DNA from: Burkholderia ambifaria AMMD
GTDB lineage: Bacteria; Pseudomonadota; Gammaproteobacteria; Burkholderiales; Burkholderiaceae
DNA: 43,581 nt
Assembly (NCBI RefSeq): GCF_000203915.1
Contig: NC_008385.1
Location: 1 to 43,581, forward strand
Direction: 5' to 3'
Part shown: positions 14,085 to 22,437 of the stretch, in pieces
Numbering within the stretch: the stretch's first letter is position 1
Layout of the letters: every line of letters starts with the position of its first letter
The notes under the pieces: model-generated
Database searches by the model: none
Told to the model about the DNA's origin: nothing
What the model saw: the letters and a program-made list of their open reading frames with translations, nothing else
Translations under genes and position numbers: made by a program

Positions 14085-14482
14085 TACAGTAAATCCTCTT
14101 TCTTTGGAGTCGCATCAAACGTGAAGCCGCCGATCTTGGGCGGCTCACTCTTGGATTCCGAGGCCGGCGGGGCGGCCTTCGGCTCGGGCTTCGCGCCCTT
14201 GGGCTGGCTGTCCGGGGGAGTGGCGGGAGGCGGCGGGGAAGCTACCGGCGCGGCCTTGATGTACCGCTTCACGTGCTGGGTGAAGGTTTCGTACCGACAG
14301 CGCAGCCGGCCGGTTTCCTTCATGTGCTCCCAGATCGTTTTCATCGCATAGCCCGCATCGAGCGCCGCTTGAACGTCGCTCTTGACGGCCAGGAACGCGA
14401 CCACGTGCTTGTCCTGGCGCGGCTTCTTGGCTTCCCGTCCCTTCACCCATTCAGCCAGCTCTTCGGGGTAGGTCTTTGGCAT
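14084..14482 (-). CDS. traK: TraK, oriT-binding protein
   Basis: A 132-residue basic protein that in IncP-1 plasmids binds the traK side of oriT, wraps the DNA and helps the relaxosome form. The N-terminal 85 residues contain the DNA-binding part (KHVVAFLAVKSDVQAALDAG, RCRYETFTQHVKRYIK); the rest is a Pro/Ala/Lys-rich tail. It starts just inside oriT and reads leftward, divergent from traJ. Confidence 0.94.
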   Translation of the reverse strand: MPKTYPEELAEWVKGREAKKPRQDKHVVAFLAVKSDVQAALDAGYAMKTIWEHMKETGRLRCRYETFTQHVKRYIKAAPVASPPPPATPPDSQPKGAKPEPKAAPPASESKSEPPKIGGFTFDATPKKEDLL

Positions 14483-14499
14483 CGTGTTCGTCCATCTAA

Positions 14500-14800
14500 T
14501 CCTCTCATCGCAAATGTAACGCTACTAAGCGGCGCTACGGAAACGCAAAAAGTCCGCTATCGGCGTGCATTGGCACGCTTCGATAGCGGCATTATGGGCC
14601 ATTGTGGCGGGTTTCGCTATATCCGTTGCTGCTTTTGCGGCCTGATAGCGCGATAGTTGCGGATAAATCGTAATGGCTGGTGTAGACTTTCCTTGGTGTT
14701 ATTAACGCCGTAAGGCGGGCAGGATGTGTGAAGTTAGCTAACCGGCGAGCCGGTTATCTATCTTCACTGTCCCTTATTCGCGCCGGGGGCGCTCAACGGG
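14500..14800. other. oriT, origin of transfer, and divergent traK/traJ promoters
   Basis: The segment between traK and traJ. The nic region AAGGCGGGCAGGATGTGTG lies at 14712-14730; on the minus strand it reads ATCCTG/CCCGCC, so cutting by TraI is expected between 14720 and 14719. TraK sites should be toward 14500, TraJ sites between nic and traJ. Two inverted repeats stand out: 14554-14589 (CCGCTATCG...CGATAGCGG with an inner GCGTGC/GCACGC pair) and 14739-14756 (TAACCGGC-GA-GCCGGTTA). A CGCTATATCCG at 14615 resembles a TrbA operator. Promoters traKp and traJp lie here, but I could not fix the boxes. Confidence 0.9.
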
Positions 14801-14855
14801 TCATCCTGCTCTGCGAGGCAGCCGGCTACCGCCGGCATGAGAGACGAGGCGAGGC

Positions 14856-15230
14856 ATGGAGAACGACGAAAAGGAACACGGCCGCCGGCGGCGGCAGCAC
14901 CTGCGGGTGCCGGTGTTCCCCGAAGAGAAAGACGAGATCGAGGCGAACGCCAAGAGGGCGGGCGTCAGCGTGGCGCGCTATCTGCGCGACGTGGGCCAGG
15001 GCTACCAGATCAAGGGCGTCATGGACTACCAGCACGTGCGCGAGCTGGTGCGCGTCAACGGCGACCTTGGCCGCCTTGGCGGCCTGCTCAAGCTCTGGCT
15101 GACCGATGACGTGCGAACGCTCCAGTTCGGCGAGGCGACCATCCTGGCCCTGCTGGGCCGGATCGAGGCCACCCAGGACGAAATGAGCCGGATCATGAAG
15201 GCCGTGGTTCAGCCGAGGGCCGAGCCTTGA
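14856..15230 (+). CDS. traJ: TraJ, oriT recognition protein
   Basis: A 124-residue protein that binds next to nic and brings TraI to the site. The N-terminal half shows a ribbon-helix-helix fold (HLRVPVFPEEKDEIEANAKR, then GVSVARYLRDVGQGY), as in other relaxosome accessory proteins of this class. It is first in the traJ-traI-traG operon. The ATG at 14856 is preceded by GAGGCGAGGC. A KorB operator follows five bases after its stop. Confidence 0.95.
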   Translation: MENDEKEHGRRRRQHLRVPVFPEEKDEIEANAKRAGVSVARYLRDVGQGYQIKGVMDYQHVRELVRVNGDLGRLGGLLKLWLTDDVRTLQFGEATILALLGRIEATQDEMSRIMKAVVQPRAEP

Positions 15231-15234
15231 CTTC

Positions 15235-15247
15235 TTTAGCGGCTAAA
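15235..15247. promoter_or_regulatory. KorB operator between traJ and traI
   Basis: Perfect TTTAGCGGCTAAA, lying five bases after the traJ stop and 17 before the traI ATG, next to the traI ribosome site. Confidence 0.88.
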
Positions 15248-15264
15248 AAGCCGGAGGGGCGGCC

Positions 15265-17505
15265 ATGATCGCCAAGCACGTGCCGATGCGCTCGCTTGGC
15301 AAGAGCGACTTCGCGGGCCTGGCGAACTACATCACCGACGCCCAAAGCAAAGACCACCGGCTGGGCCACGTGCAGGCGACGAACTGCGAAGCCGGTTCCA
15401 TCCAGGACGCCATCACGGAGGTGCTGGCGACCCAGCACACGAACACCCGCGCGAAGGGCGACAAGACCTACCACCTGATCGTCAGCTTCCGGGCCGGCGA
15501 GCAGCCCAGCGCCGACACCTTGCGCGCGATTGAGGAACGCATCTGCGTCGGGCTGGGTTATGGCGAGCATCAGCGAATCAGTGCCGTCCACAACGACACC
15601 GACAACCTGCACATCCACATCGCCATCAACAAGATTCACCCGACGCGGCACACGATGCACGAGCCGTACTACCCGCACCGGGCGCTGGCGGAACTCTGCA
15701 CGGCCCTGGAGCGCGACTACGGCCTGGAGCGCGACAACCACGAGCCGCGCAAGCGCGGCGCGGAGGGCCGGGCCGCCGACATGGAGCGGCATGCCGGCGT
15801 TGAAAGCCTGGTCGGCTGGGTCAAGCGCGAGTGCCTGGACGAGATCAAGGGCGCGCAGTCCTGGCAGGAACTGCACCAGGTCATGCGCGACAACGGAATG
15901 GAGCTGCGCGTCCGCGCCAATGGCCTCGTGTTCGAGGCCGGCGACGGAACGATGGTGAAGGCGAGCACAGTAGCCCGCGACCTTTCCAAGCCGAGCCTGG
16001 AGGCGCGGCTTGGCCCGTTCGAGGCTTCGCCCGAACGGCAGGCGCAAACCACCGCGAAGCGGCAGTACCGCAAAGACCCCATCCGCCTTCGCGTCAACAC
16101 CGTGGAGCTGTACGCGAAGTACAAGGCCGAGCAGCAGAACTTGACCACGGCGCGCGCCCAGGCCCTGGAGCGCGCCCGGCATCGCAAGGATCGGCTGATC
16201 GAGGCGGCCAAGAGGTCGAACCGCCTGCGCCGCGCCACGATTAAGGTGGTCGGCGAGGGCCGCGCGAACAAGAAGCTGCTGTACGCCCAGGCGAGCAAGG
16301 CCCTGCGCAGCGAAATCCAGGCGATCAACAAGCAGTTCCAGCAGGAGCGCACGGCCCTCTACGCCGAGCACCGCCGGCGCACGTGGGCCGACTGGCTCAA
16401 GAAGGAGGCGCAGCACGGCGGCGCCGACGCCCTGGCCGCCCTGCGCGCCCGCGAGGCGGCCCAGGGCCTCAAGGGCAACACCATCCGGGGCGAGGGCCAG
16501 GCGAAGCCCGGCCACGCGCCGGCGGTGGACAACATCACGAAGAAGGGGACGATCATCTTCCGCGCCGGCATGAGCGCCGTGCGCGATGACGGTGACCGCC
16601 TGCAAGTCTCCCGCGAGGCCACGCGCGAAGGGCTGCAAGAAGCCCTGCGCCTGGCGATGCAACGCTACGGCAACCGCATCACCGTCAACGGCACGGTGGA
16701 GTTCAAGGCGCAGATGATCCGCGCCGCCGTCGATTCCCAGCTACCCATCACCTTCACCGATCCGGCTCTTGAGAGCCGGCGGCAGGCGCTTTTGAACAAG
16801 GAGAACACCCATGAGCGAACCGAAAGACCAGAGCATCGAGGACGAACTGGACGCGGCGCTGGCGGCCCTGGACAGCGGCCCGCTGCCGACCAGCACGCTA
16901 CCGGAGCCGCAGCCGTCGCCCGAGCAGGCGACGGCCGGCCAGCCGCCGGCCGAGGCGACCGCGCCGACGCCGGCCTTCACGCCGCCACCGTCCACCGGAA
17001 GCCCGACGTTGGACGCCTTGGAAGAAAACCGCCGCCCCAAAGCCAGCACCGTTTGCGAGCACTGTCCGAACTCGGTGTGGTTCGCATCGCCGGCGGAAGT
17101 GAAGTGCTATTGCCGCGTGATGTTCCTCGTCACGTGGAGCAGCAAGGAACCCAACCAGATCACGCACTGCGACGGGGAATTTCTCGGCCAGGAACAGGAG
17201 TAGGCCAGACGCCGCCGGGCGTCGCCGCCGCCGACAAGTACATCGCCGAACGCGAGGCAAAGCGCCTAAAAGGTTTCGATATACCGAAGCATTCCCGATA
17301 TACTGCCGGTGATGGTGCGCTCACGTTCCAGGGCACCAGGACTATCGAGGGCCAGGCGCTGGCCCTCTTGAAACGAGGTGATGAGGTCATGGTTATGCCC
17401 ATCGACCAGGCCACGGCCCGGCGCTTGACGCGCATCGCGGTCGGCGATGCCGTCTCGATCACCGCGAAAGGCTCCATCAAAACGTCGAAAGGAAGGAGTA
17501 GATGA
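15265..17505 (+). CDS. traI: TraI relaxase (MOBP)
   Basis: A 746-residue relaxase that cuts the transferred strand at nic and stays bound to its 5' end. The catalytic Tyr22 lies in LANYITDAQ; Ser74 in LIVSF; the histidines of motif III are His109, His116 and His118 (VHNDTDNLHIHIAIN). These positions equal those established for RK2 TraI. The relaxase domain is about 1-300; the rest is charged and helical. The ATG at 15265 follows GGAGGGGC. traH is encoded within it in another frame, and the stop overlaps the traG start (ATGA). Confidence 0.97.
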   Translation: MIAKHVPMRSLGKSDFAGLANYITDAQSKDHRLGHVQATNCEAGSIQDAITEVLATQHTNTRAKGDKTYHLIVSFRAGEQPSADTLRAIEERICVGLGYGEHQRISAVHNDTDNLHIHIAINKIHPTRHTMHEPYYPHRALAELCTALERDYGLERDNHEPRKRGAEGRAADMERHAGVESLVGWVKRECLDEIKGAQSWQELHQVMRDNGMELRVRANGLVFEAGDGTMVKASTVARDLSKPSLEARLGPFEASPERQAQTTAKRQYRKDPIRLRVNTVELYAKYKAEQQNLTTARAQALERARHRKDRLIEAAKRSNRLRRATIKVVGEGRANKKLLYAQASKALRSEIQAINKQFQQERTALYAEHRRRTWADWLKKEAQHGGADALAALRAREAAQGLKGNTIRGEGQAKPGHAPAVDNITKKGTIIFRAGMSAVRDDGDRLQVSREATREGLQEALRLAMQRYGNRITVNGTVEFKAQMIRAAVDSQLPITFTDPALESRRQALLNKENTHERTERPEHRGRTGRGAGGPGQRPAADQHATGAAAVARAGDGRPAAGRGDRADAGLHAATVHRKPDVGRLGRKPPPQSQHRLRALSELGVVRIAGGSEVLLPRDVPRHVEQQGTQPDHALRRGISRPGTGVGQTPPGVAAADKYIAEREAKRLKGFDIPKHSRYTAGDGALTFQGTRTIEGQALALLKRGDEVMVMPIDQATARRLTRIAVGDAVSITAKGSIKTSKGRSR
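16811..17203 (+). CDS. traH: TraH, relaxosome-stabilising protein encoded inside traI
   Basis: A 130-residue acidic protein read in another frame within the 3' third of traI, as in RK2, where it stabilises the relaxosome. It has its own ribosome site, AAGGAG at 16798-16803, seven bases before the ATG. Residues 1-60 are Pro/Ala/Glu-rich; residues about 79-125 carry a cysteine cluster (CEHC, then CYC, then a later Cys) suggesting metal binding. Its coding sequence differs in length from RK2 TraH. Confidence 0.9.
   Translation: MSEPKDQSIEDELDAALAALDSGPLPTSTLPEPQPSPEQATAGQPPAEATAPTPAFTPPPSTGSPTLDALEENRRPKASTVCEHCPNSVWFASPAEVKCYCRVMFLVTWSSKEPNQITHCDGEFLGQEQE
17277..17305. promoter_or_regulatory. 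TrbA-operator-like pair inside traI
   Basis: CGATATACCG at 17277-17286, identical to the site at 33-42 in the trbB promoter, and CGATATACTG at 17296-17305, 19 bases further on. Both lie in the 3' end of traI, downstream of traH and about 200 bases before traG. They may mark a TrbA-controlled promoter for traG; the promoter itself is not resolved. Confidence 0.5.
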
Positions 17506-19415
17506 AGATCAAGATGAACAACGCGGTAGGGCCGCAAGTCCGAACCGCCAAACCGAAGCCGAGCAAGCTGCTGCCGGTGCTGGGCGCGGCCTCGATGGTC
17601 GGCGGCCTCCAGGCCGCGACGCAGTTCTTCGCCCACACGTTCGCCTATCACGCGACCCTCGGCCCCAACGTGGGCCACGTGTACGCGCCCTGGTCGATCC
17701 TGCACTGGACGTACAAGTGGTACAGCCAGTACCCGGACGAGATCATGAAGGCCGGCAGCATGGGGATGCTGGTTTCGACCGTGGGCCTGCTGGGCGTGGC
17801 CGTGGCGAAGGTCGTCACGTCCAACAGCTCGAAGGCGAGCGAGTACCTGCACGGCTCGGCCCGCTGGGCCGAGAAGAAGGACATTCAGGCGGCCGGCCTG
17901 CTGCCACGCGAGCGCAACGTCCTGGAGATCGTCACCGGCAAGGCCGCACCCACGGCTACCGGCGTGTACGTGGGCGGCTGGCAGGACAAGGACGGCAATT
18001 TCTTCTACCTGCGGCACAGCGGCCCCGAGCACGTGCTGACCTACGCGCCCACGCGCTCGGGCAAGGGCGTCGGCCTGGTGGTGCCCACGCTGCTGTCGTG
18101 GGGCGCGAGCAGCGTCATCACCGACTTGAAGGGCGAGTTGTGGGCCTTGACCGCCGGCTGGCGGCAGAAGCACGCCAAGAACAAGGTGCTGCGCTTCGAG
18201 CCGGCCAGCACCTCGGGCGGCGTCTGCTGGAATCCGCTGGACGAAATCCGCCTCGGCACCGAATACGAGGTGGGTGACGTGCAGAACCTTGCCACGCTGA
18301 TCGTTGACCCGGACGGCAAGGGCCTGGACTCGCACTGGCAGAAGACCGCCTTCGCGCTCCTGGTCGGCGTGATCCTGCACGCGCTGTACAAGGCCAAGGA
18401 CGATGGCGGCACCGCCACGCTGCCGTCCGTCGATGCGATGCTGGCCGACCCGAACCGGGACATTGGCGAGCTTTGGATGGAAATGGCGACCTACGGGCAC
18501 GTAGACGGCCAGAACCATCACGCCATCGGCTCGGCGGCCCGCGACATGATGGATCGGCCCGAGGAAGAAGCCGGATCGGTGCTGTCCACGGCCAAGTCGT
18601 ACCTGGCCCTGTACCGCGACCCCGTGGTGGCCCGCAACGTCAGCCGGTCGGACTTCCGCATCAAGCAGTTGATGCACGAGGACGACCCGGTAAGCCTCTA
18701 CATCGTCACCCAGCCCAACGATAAGGCCCGCCTGCGGCCGCTGGTGCGCGTCATGGTGAACATGATCGTGCGCCTGCTGGCCGACAAGATGGACTTCGAG
18801 GGCGGCCGGCCGGTGGCGCACTACAAGCACCGGCTCTTGATGATGCTGGACGAGTTCCCGAGCCTCGGGAAGCTGGAGATCATGCAAGAGTCGCTGGCCT
18901 TCGTGGCCGGCTACGGCATCAAGTGCTACCTCATCTGCCAGGACATTAACCAGCTCAAGAGCCGCGAGACGGGCTACGGCCACGACGAAAGCATCACGTC
19001 GAACTGCCACGTGCAGAACGCCTACCCGCCCAACCGCGTCGAGACGGCCGAACACCTGTCCCGCCTCACCGGGCAGACCACCGTGGTGAAGGAGCAGATC
19101 ACGACCAGCGGCCGCCGCACGGCGGCGATGCTGGGCCAGGTGTCGCGCACTTACCAGGAAGTGCAGCGGCCCTTGCTGACGCCCGACGAATGCCTGCGCA
19201 TGCCGGGGCCAAAGAAGAACGCCCAGGGCGAGATCGAAGAAGCCGGCGACATGGTGATCTACGTCGCGGGCTACCCGGCGATCTACGGCAAGCAACCCCT
19301 GTACTTCAAAGACCCAGTGTTCTCGGCACGCGCCGCGATCCCTGCGCCCAAGGTCAGCGACCGCCTGCGCGCCGTCGCACAGGCCGAGACGGAAGGGGAG
19401 GGCATCACGATATGA
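17502..19415 (+). CDS. traG: TraG coupling protein (VirD4 type)
   Basis: A 637-residue ATPase that links the relaxosome to the secretion channel and pumps DNA. There are two membrane spans in the first 105 residues (about 25-45 and 85-105). Walker A is APTRSGKGVGLVV at 182-194; Walker B is LLMMLDEFPSLG with Asp about 449. Length and motif positions match RK2 TraG. The start overlaps the traI stop, and the stop overlaps the traF start. Confidence 0.97.
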   Translation: MKIKMNNAVGPQVRTAKPKPSKLLPVLGAASMVGGLQAATQFFAHTFAYHATLGPNVGHVYAPWSILHWTYKWYSQYPDEIMKAGSMGMLVSTVGLLGVAVAKVVTSNSSKASEYLHGSARWAEKKDIQAAGLLPRERNVLEIVTGKAAPTATGVYVGGWQDKDGNFFYLRHSGPEHVLTYAPTRSGKGVGLVVPTLLSWGASSVITDLKGELWALTAGWRQKHAKNKVLRFEPASTSGGVCWNPLDEIRLGTEYEVGDVQNLATLIVDPDGKGLDSHWQKTAFALLVGVILHALYKAKDDGGTATLPSVDAMLADPNRDIGELWMEMATYGHVDGQNHHAIGSAARDMMDRPEEEAGSVLSTAKSYLALYRDPVVARNVSRSDFRIKQLMHEDDPVSLYIVTQPNDKARLRPLVRVMVNMIVRLLADKMDFEGGRPVAHYKHRLLMMLDEFPSLGKLEIMQESLAFVAGYGIKCYLICQDINQLKSRETGYGHDESITSNCHVQNAYPPNRVETAEHLSRLTGQTTVVKEQITTSGRRTAAMLGQVSRTYQEVQRPLLTPDECLRMPGPKKNAQGEIEEAGDMVIYVAGYPAIYGKQPLYFKDPVFSARAAIPAPKVSDRLRAVAQAETEGEGITI

Positions 19416-19948
19416 GCCGCATCCTGAAACGCATCGCGGCAGGCGTCGTCATCGCGGGCGTGGCCGCCCTGCTGCTGGCCGCCGGCGGCTATGCCGCCGG
19501 TGCCCGCGTGAACACCACCAAGAGCATTCCGGTCGGCCTGTACTGGACGAGCAGCGCGCCGGTGGAGAAGGGGGCCTACGTCCTCTTCTGCCCGCCGCAG
19601 CTCGGCGTGTTCGATGACGCCAAGGAGAGGGGCTACATCGGGGCCGGCTTCTGCCAGGGCGGCTACGGCTACATGATGAAGCGCGTTTTAGCCGCTAAAG
19701 ACGATGCCGTCGCCGTCGCCGATGACGGCGTGCGCGTCAACGGCGAGCTGCTGCCCCTCAGCGCGCCGATCAAGGCCGACAAGGCCGGTCGGCCGCTGCC
19801 GCGCTATCAGTCCAACAGCTACACGCTCGGCAATTCCGAGGTGCTGCTTATGTCGGACGTGAGCGCCACATCCTTCGACGGCCGCTACTTCGGCCCGATC
19901 AATCGTTCGCAAATCAAGACCGTGATCCGTCCGGTCATCACCTGGTAG
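19412..19948 (+). CDS. traF: TraF pilin-maturing peptidase
   Basis: A 178-residue signal-peptidase-like enzyme that trims TrbC and joins its ends to make the circular pilin. Membrane anchor at residues about 10-30 (VVIAGVAALLLAAGGYAAGA). The catalytic Ser38 lies in KSIPVGLYW and Lys90 in YMMKRVLAA; these are one residue displaced from the Ser37/Lys89 I recall for RK2. A KorB operator is embedded in codons 92-96, just after the catalytic lysine. Overlaps traG by four bases. Confidence 0.95.
   Translation: MSRILKRIAAGVVIAGVAALLLAAGGYAAGARVNTTKSIPVGLYWTSSAPVEKGAYVLFCPPQLGVFDDAKERGYIGAGFCQGGYGYMMKRVLAAKDDAVAVADDGVRVNGELLPLSAPIKADKAGRPLPRYQSNSYTLGNSEVLLMSDVSATSFDGRYFGPINRSQIKTVIRPVITW
19687..19699. 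promoter_or_regulatory. KorB operator inside traF
   Basis: Perfect TTTAGCCGCTAAA within the traF coding sequence, encoding Leu-Ala-Ala-Lys. It is conserved as an operator although it lies in coding sequence; no promoter is seen nearby. Confidence 0.85.
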
Positions 19949-19959
19949 GGAGACACACC

Positions 19960-22023
19960 ATGCGCCTTTTCATCGCAGAAAAGCCGTCCGTCGCCAAGGC
20001 CATCGCCGGCGAGCTGGGCGCGACCGGCAAGGGCGACGGCTTCATCGAGTGCGGCACCGACAAAGTGACCTGGTGCTTCGGGCACATGCTCGAACAGGCC
20101 GACCCCGACGAGTACACGCCCGATGACGTGCCGCGCGGCCAGTCCGGCAAGAAGGTCTGGCGCGTCGATGAGCTGCCCATCATCCCCGAGAGCTGGATTC
20201 TCAAGCCCAAGGACGACGCGAAGAAGCAGCTCGCCGTGATCGGCAAGCTGCTCAAGGAGGCCAAGGAGATCGTCAACGCCGGCGACCCCGACCGCGAAGG
20301 CCAGTTGCTGGTTGACGAAGTGCTGGAGCACTTCCGCAACAGCAAGCCGGTGCGCCGCTTTTGGGTGAGCGCGCAGGACTCCGTTTCCGTCAAGCGCGGC
20401 CTGGCCGCGTTGAAGGAGAACACCACCTATGCAGGCTGGGCCGACGCTGCACGCGGGCGGCAGCGCGCCGACTGGCTGATCGGCATGAACCTCAGCCGCG
20501 CGTACACGCTGCGCGCGCAGCGCGGCGGCTCGCGCGCCCTGCTGACCGTGGGCCGCGTGCAGACGCCGACGCTGGCCCTCGTGGTCGCCCGCGACCGCGA
20601 GATCGAGGCATTCAAGGCCGTGCCGTACCACACCATCCGGGCGGTGGTGCAGCACGCCGGCGGCAGCTTCGCCGCCGCATGGAAGGCGAAGGAGGATCAA
20701 GCCGGCCTGGACAGCGAAGGCCGCCTTGTCGATACCGCCGTCGCCGACGCCCTGGTGGCCGCCGTCAAGGGCCAGCCGGGCACCATCGCCGCGTACAAAC
20801 AGGAGGCCAAGAAGCAGAACCAGCCGCTGGCCTTCGCCCTGTCCGACATTACGGCACTGGCCTCGGCCAAGTTCGGCTACAGCGCCGAGGACGTGCTGAA
20901 CACCTGCCAGGCGCTCTACGAGACGCACAAGCTGACCTCGTACCCGCGCACCGACTGCGCCTACCTGCCGGAGTCGCAGCACGCCGACGCGCCGCGCGTG
21001 CTGGAGGCGATCAAGCACGTCAACCCCGAACTGGCCGGCCTGGTCGATGGTGCCGATCCGCGTATCAAGTCCAAGACGTGGGACGACTCGAAGATCACCG
21101 CGCACCACGGCATCGTGCCGACCATGCAGAAGGGCAGCAAGGCCGCCCTCAGCGAGCGCGAGCGCAACATCTACGACCTGATCGTGCGCGCCTACCTGGC
21201 GCAGTTCTACCCGCTGCACGAGTACATGCAGACCACCGTGGGCGTCGAGATCGCGGGCGAGAACTTCGCCGCGAGCGGCAAGGTAGTCACGCGCAACGGC
21301 TGGCGTGACGTGTACAGCCAGGCCGACGAGGAAGGCGAGAAGGACGAGGACGACGACAGCGGCACGCAGGCCCTGCCGTCGATGGCCCAGGGCGACGCCG
21401 TGACCTGCACGGACGCCACCCGCAAGGACGCCAAGACGAAGCCGCCAGCGCGCTTTACCGAGGGCACGCTGATCCGCGCGATGGAGAACATCCACAAGTT
21501 CGTCAGCGATGCCGAGCACAAGAAGATGCTGCGCGAGGGCGACGGCATCGGCACGTCGGCCACCCGCGCGTCGATCATTTCCGAGTTGAAGCGGCGCGAG
21601 TTCCTGGCCGTCAAAGGCAAGCAGATCATCAGCACGACCCTCGGCCGCAGCGTCATCGACGCGCTGCCCGAGGTTGTGAAAAGCCCGGTGCTGACCGCGC
21701 TCTACGAGCGGATGCTGAAAGGCGTCGAGCAGGGCACGGCCGCCCTGGACGCCTTCATCACGAAGCAAGAGACGTTCATCCGCGACCAGGTGGCGAAGGC
21801 CAACAGCGGAGCCGTGACCATCGCCGGCGGCAAGGAAGCCGCGCCGGTGTCATCCCTTCACAAGTGCATGGCCTGCGGCAGCGGCTTGTCGCGCCGGCCG
21901 AGCAAGAAGAAGGGGCAATTCTGGTGGGGTTGCAGCAACTTCCCCACATGCAAGCAGACCTACCCCGACCTCAAGGGTCGGCCCGACTACAGCAAGGGCC
22001 GCAACGGCCCGGCATCCGAATGA
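19960..22023 (+). CDS. traE: TraE, topoisomerase III-like protein
   Basis: A 687-residue type IA topoisomerase related to TopB. TOPRIM: N-terminal FIAEKPSVAKAIAGELG, acidic motif DPDREGQLLVDE from Asp109. Active-site tyrosine about Tyr328 in TSYPRTDCAYLPE. The C-terminus has a four-cysteine zinc finger (CMACG...CSNFPTC). It probably relieves topological problems during transfer but is not essential in RK2. It starts 11 bases after traF with GGGAGA upstream. Confidence 0.96.
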   Translation: MRLFIAEKPSVAKAIAGELGATGKGDGFIECGTDKVTWCFGHMLEQADPDEYTPDDVPRGQSGKKVWRVDELPIIPESWILKPKDDAKKQLAVIGKLLKEAKEIVNAGDPDREGQLLVDEVLEHFRNSKPVRRFWVSAQDSVSVKRGLAALKENTTYAGWADAARGRQRADWLIGMNLSRAYTLRAQRGGSRALLTVGRVQTPTLALVVARDREIEAFKAVPYHTIRAVVQHAGGSFAAAWKAKEDQAGLDSEGRLVDTAVADALVAAVKGQPGTIAAYKQEAKKQNQPLAFALSDITALASAKFGYSAEDVLNTCQALYETHKLTSYPRTDCAYLPESQHADAPRVLEAIKHVNPELAGLVDGADPRIKSKTWDDSKITAHHGIVPTMQKGSKAALSERERNIYDLIVRAYLAQFYPLHEYMQTTVGVEIAGENFAASGKVVTRNGWRDVYSQADEEGEKDEDDDSGTQALPSMAQGDAVTCTDATRKDAKTKPPARFTEGTLIRAMENIHKFVSDAEHKKMLREGDGIGTSATRASIISELKRREFLAVKGKQIISTTLGRSVIDALPEVVKSPVLTALYERMLKGVEQGTAALDAFITKQETFIRDQVAKANSGAVTIAGGKEAAPVSSLHKCMACGSGLSRRPSKKKGQFWWGCSNFPTCKQTYPDLKGRPDYSKGRNGPASE

Positions 22024-22044
22024 CCACAGCGAAGGAGATCGACC

Positions 22045-22434
22045 ATGAACGAGCAAACCACCACCAACACCGCCGCCCACGACGAGCCGCTGGCCGTCCT
22101 GCCGCCGGTTGACGACGACGCCGCCGGCCGCGAGGCCGTGCGCGAGAAGATGGCCGACGCGCTGACGCCCGGCTTCCAGGTCGAGTTCGACCCCGACGAA
22201 GCCGAGCGCGTGGGCGCGTTCGTGGAGGACGCGCTGTCCGAGCAGGACGCCGCCGCGAGCGGCGACGACCTGGTGGAAGTCGATGGCGCGCTGGAGCCGG
22301 CATTCCTGGACGACGAAGGCCCGAGCGCCGACATCCCGCCGTTCATCACCACCACGAACGCCCGCGAGCTGTACGACCTGCGGCCCGGCGAGACGGTTGC
22401 CCAGGCCGCCGCGCGCAAGGCGTCGGAGGGCTGA
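22045..22434 (+). CDS. traD: TraD (IncP-1 type), accessory transfer protein
   Basis: A 129-residue acidic protein between traE and traC. It has no motif I recognise; it contains acidic clusters ([19 protein letters not shown]) and a C-terminal [19 protein letters not shown]. Identification rests on position and size. It is not related to F-plasmid TraD (the coupling protein). AAGGAG precedes the ATG; the traC start follows three bases after the stop, so the two genes may be translationally coupled. Confidence 0.85.
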   Translation: MNEQTTTNTAAHDEPLAVLPPVDDDAAGREAVREKMADALTPGFQVEFDPDEAERVGAFVEDALSEQDAAASGDDLVEVDGALEPAFLDDEGPSADIPPFITTTNARELYDLRPGETVAQAAARKASEG

Positions 22435-22437
22435 CCC

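Noticed and set aside
15193..16662. A 489-codon open frame on the minus strand opposite traI
   Set aside because: Codon-bias shadow of traI, which has all catalytic relaxase residues.
17160..19295. A 711-codon open frame on the minus strand opposite traG
   Set aside because: It is the mirror of a G+C-rich gene with strong third-position bias; its product is low-complexity (His, Arg, Val, Leu) and no ribosome site or family is visible. traG is well supported.
19885..21768. A 627-codon open frame on the minus strand opposite traE
   Set aside because: Antisense of the topoisomerase gene, whose motifs are complete.
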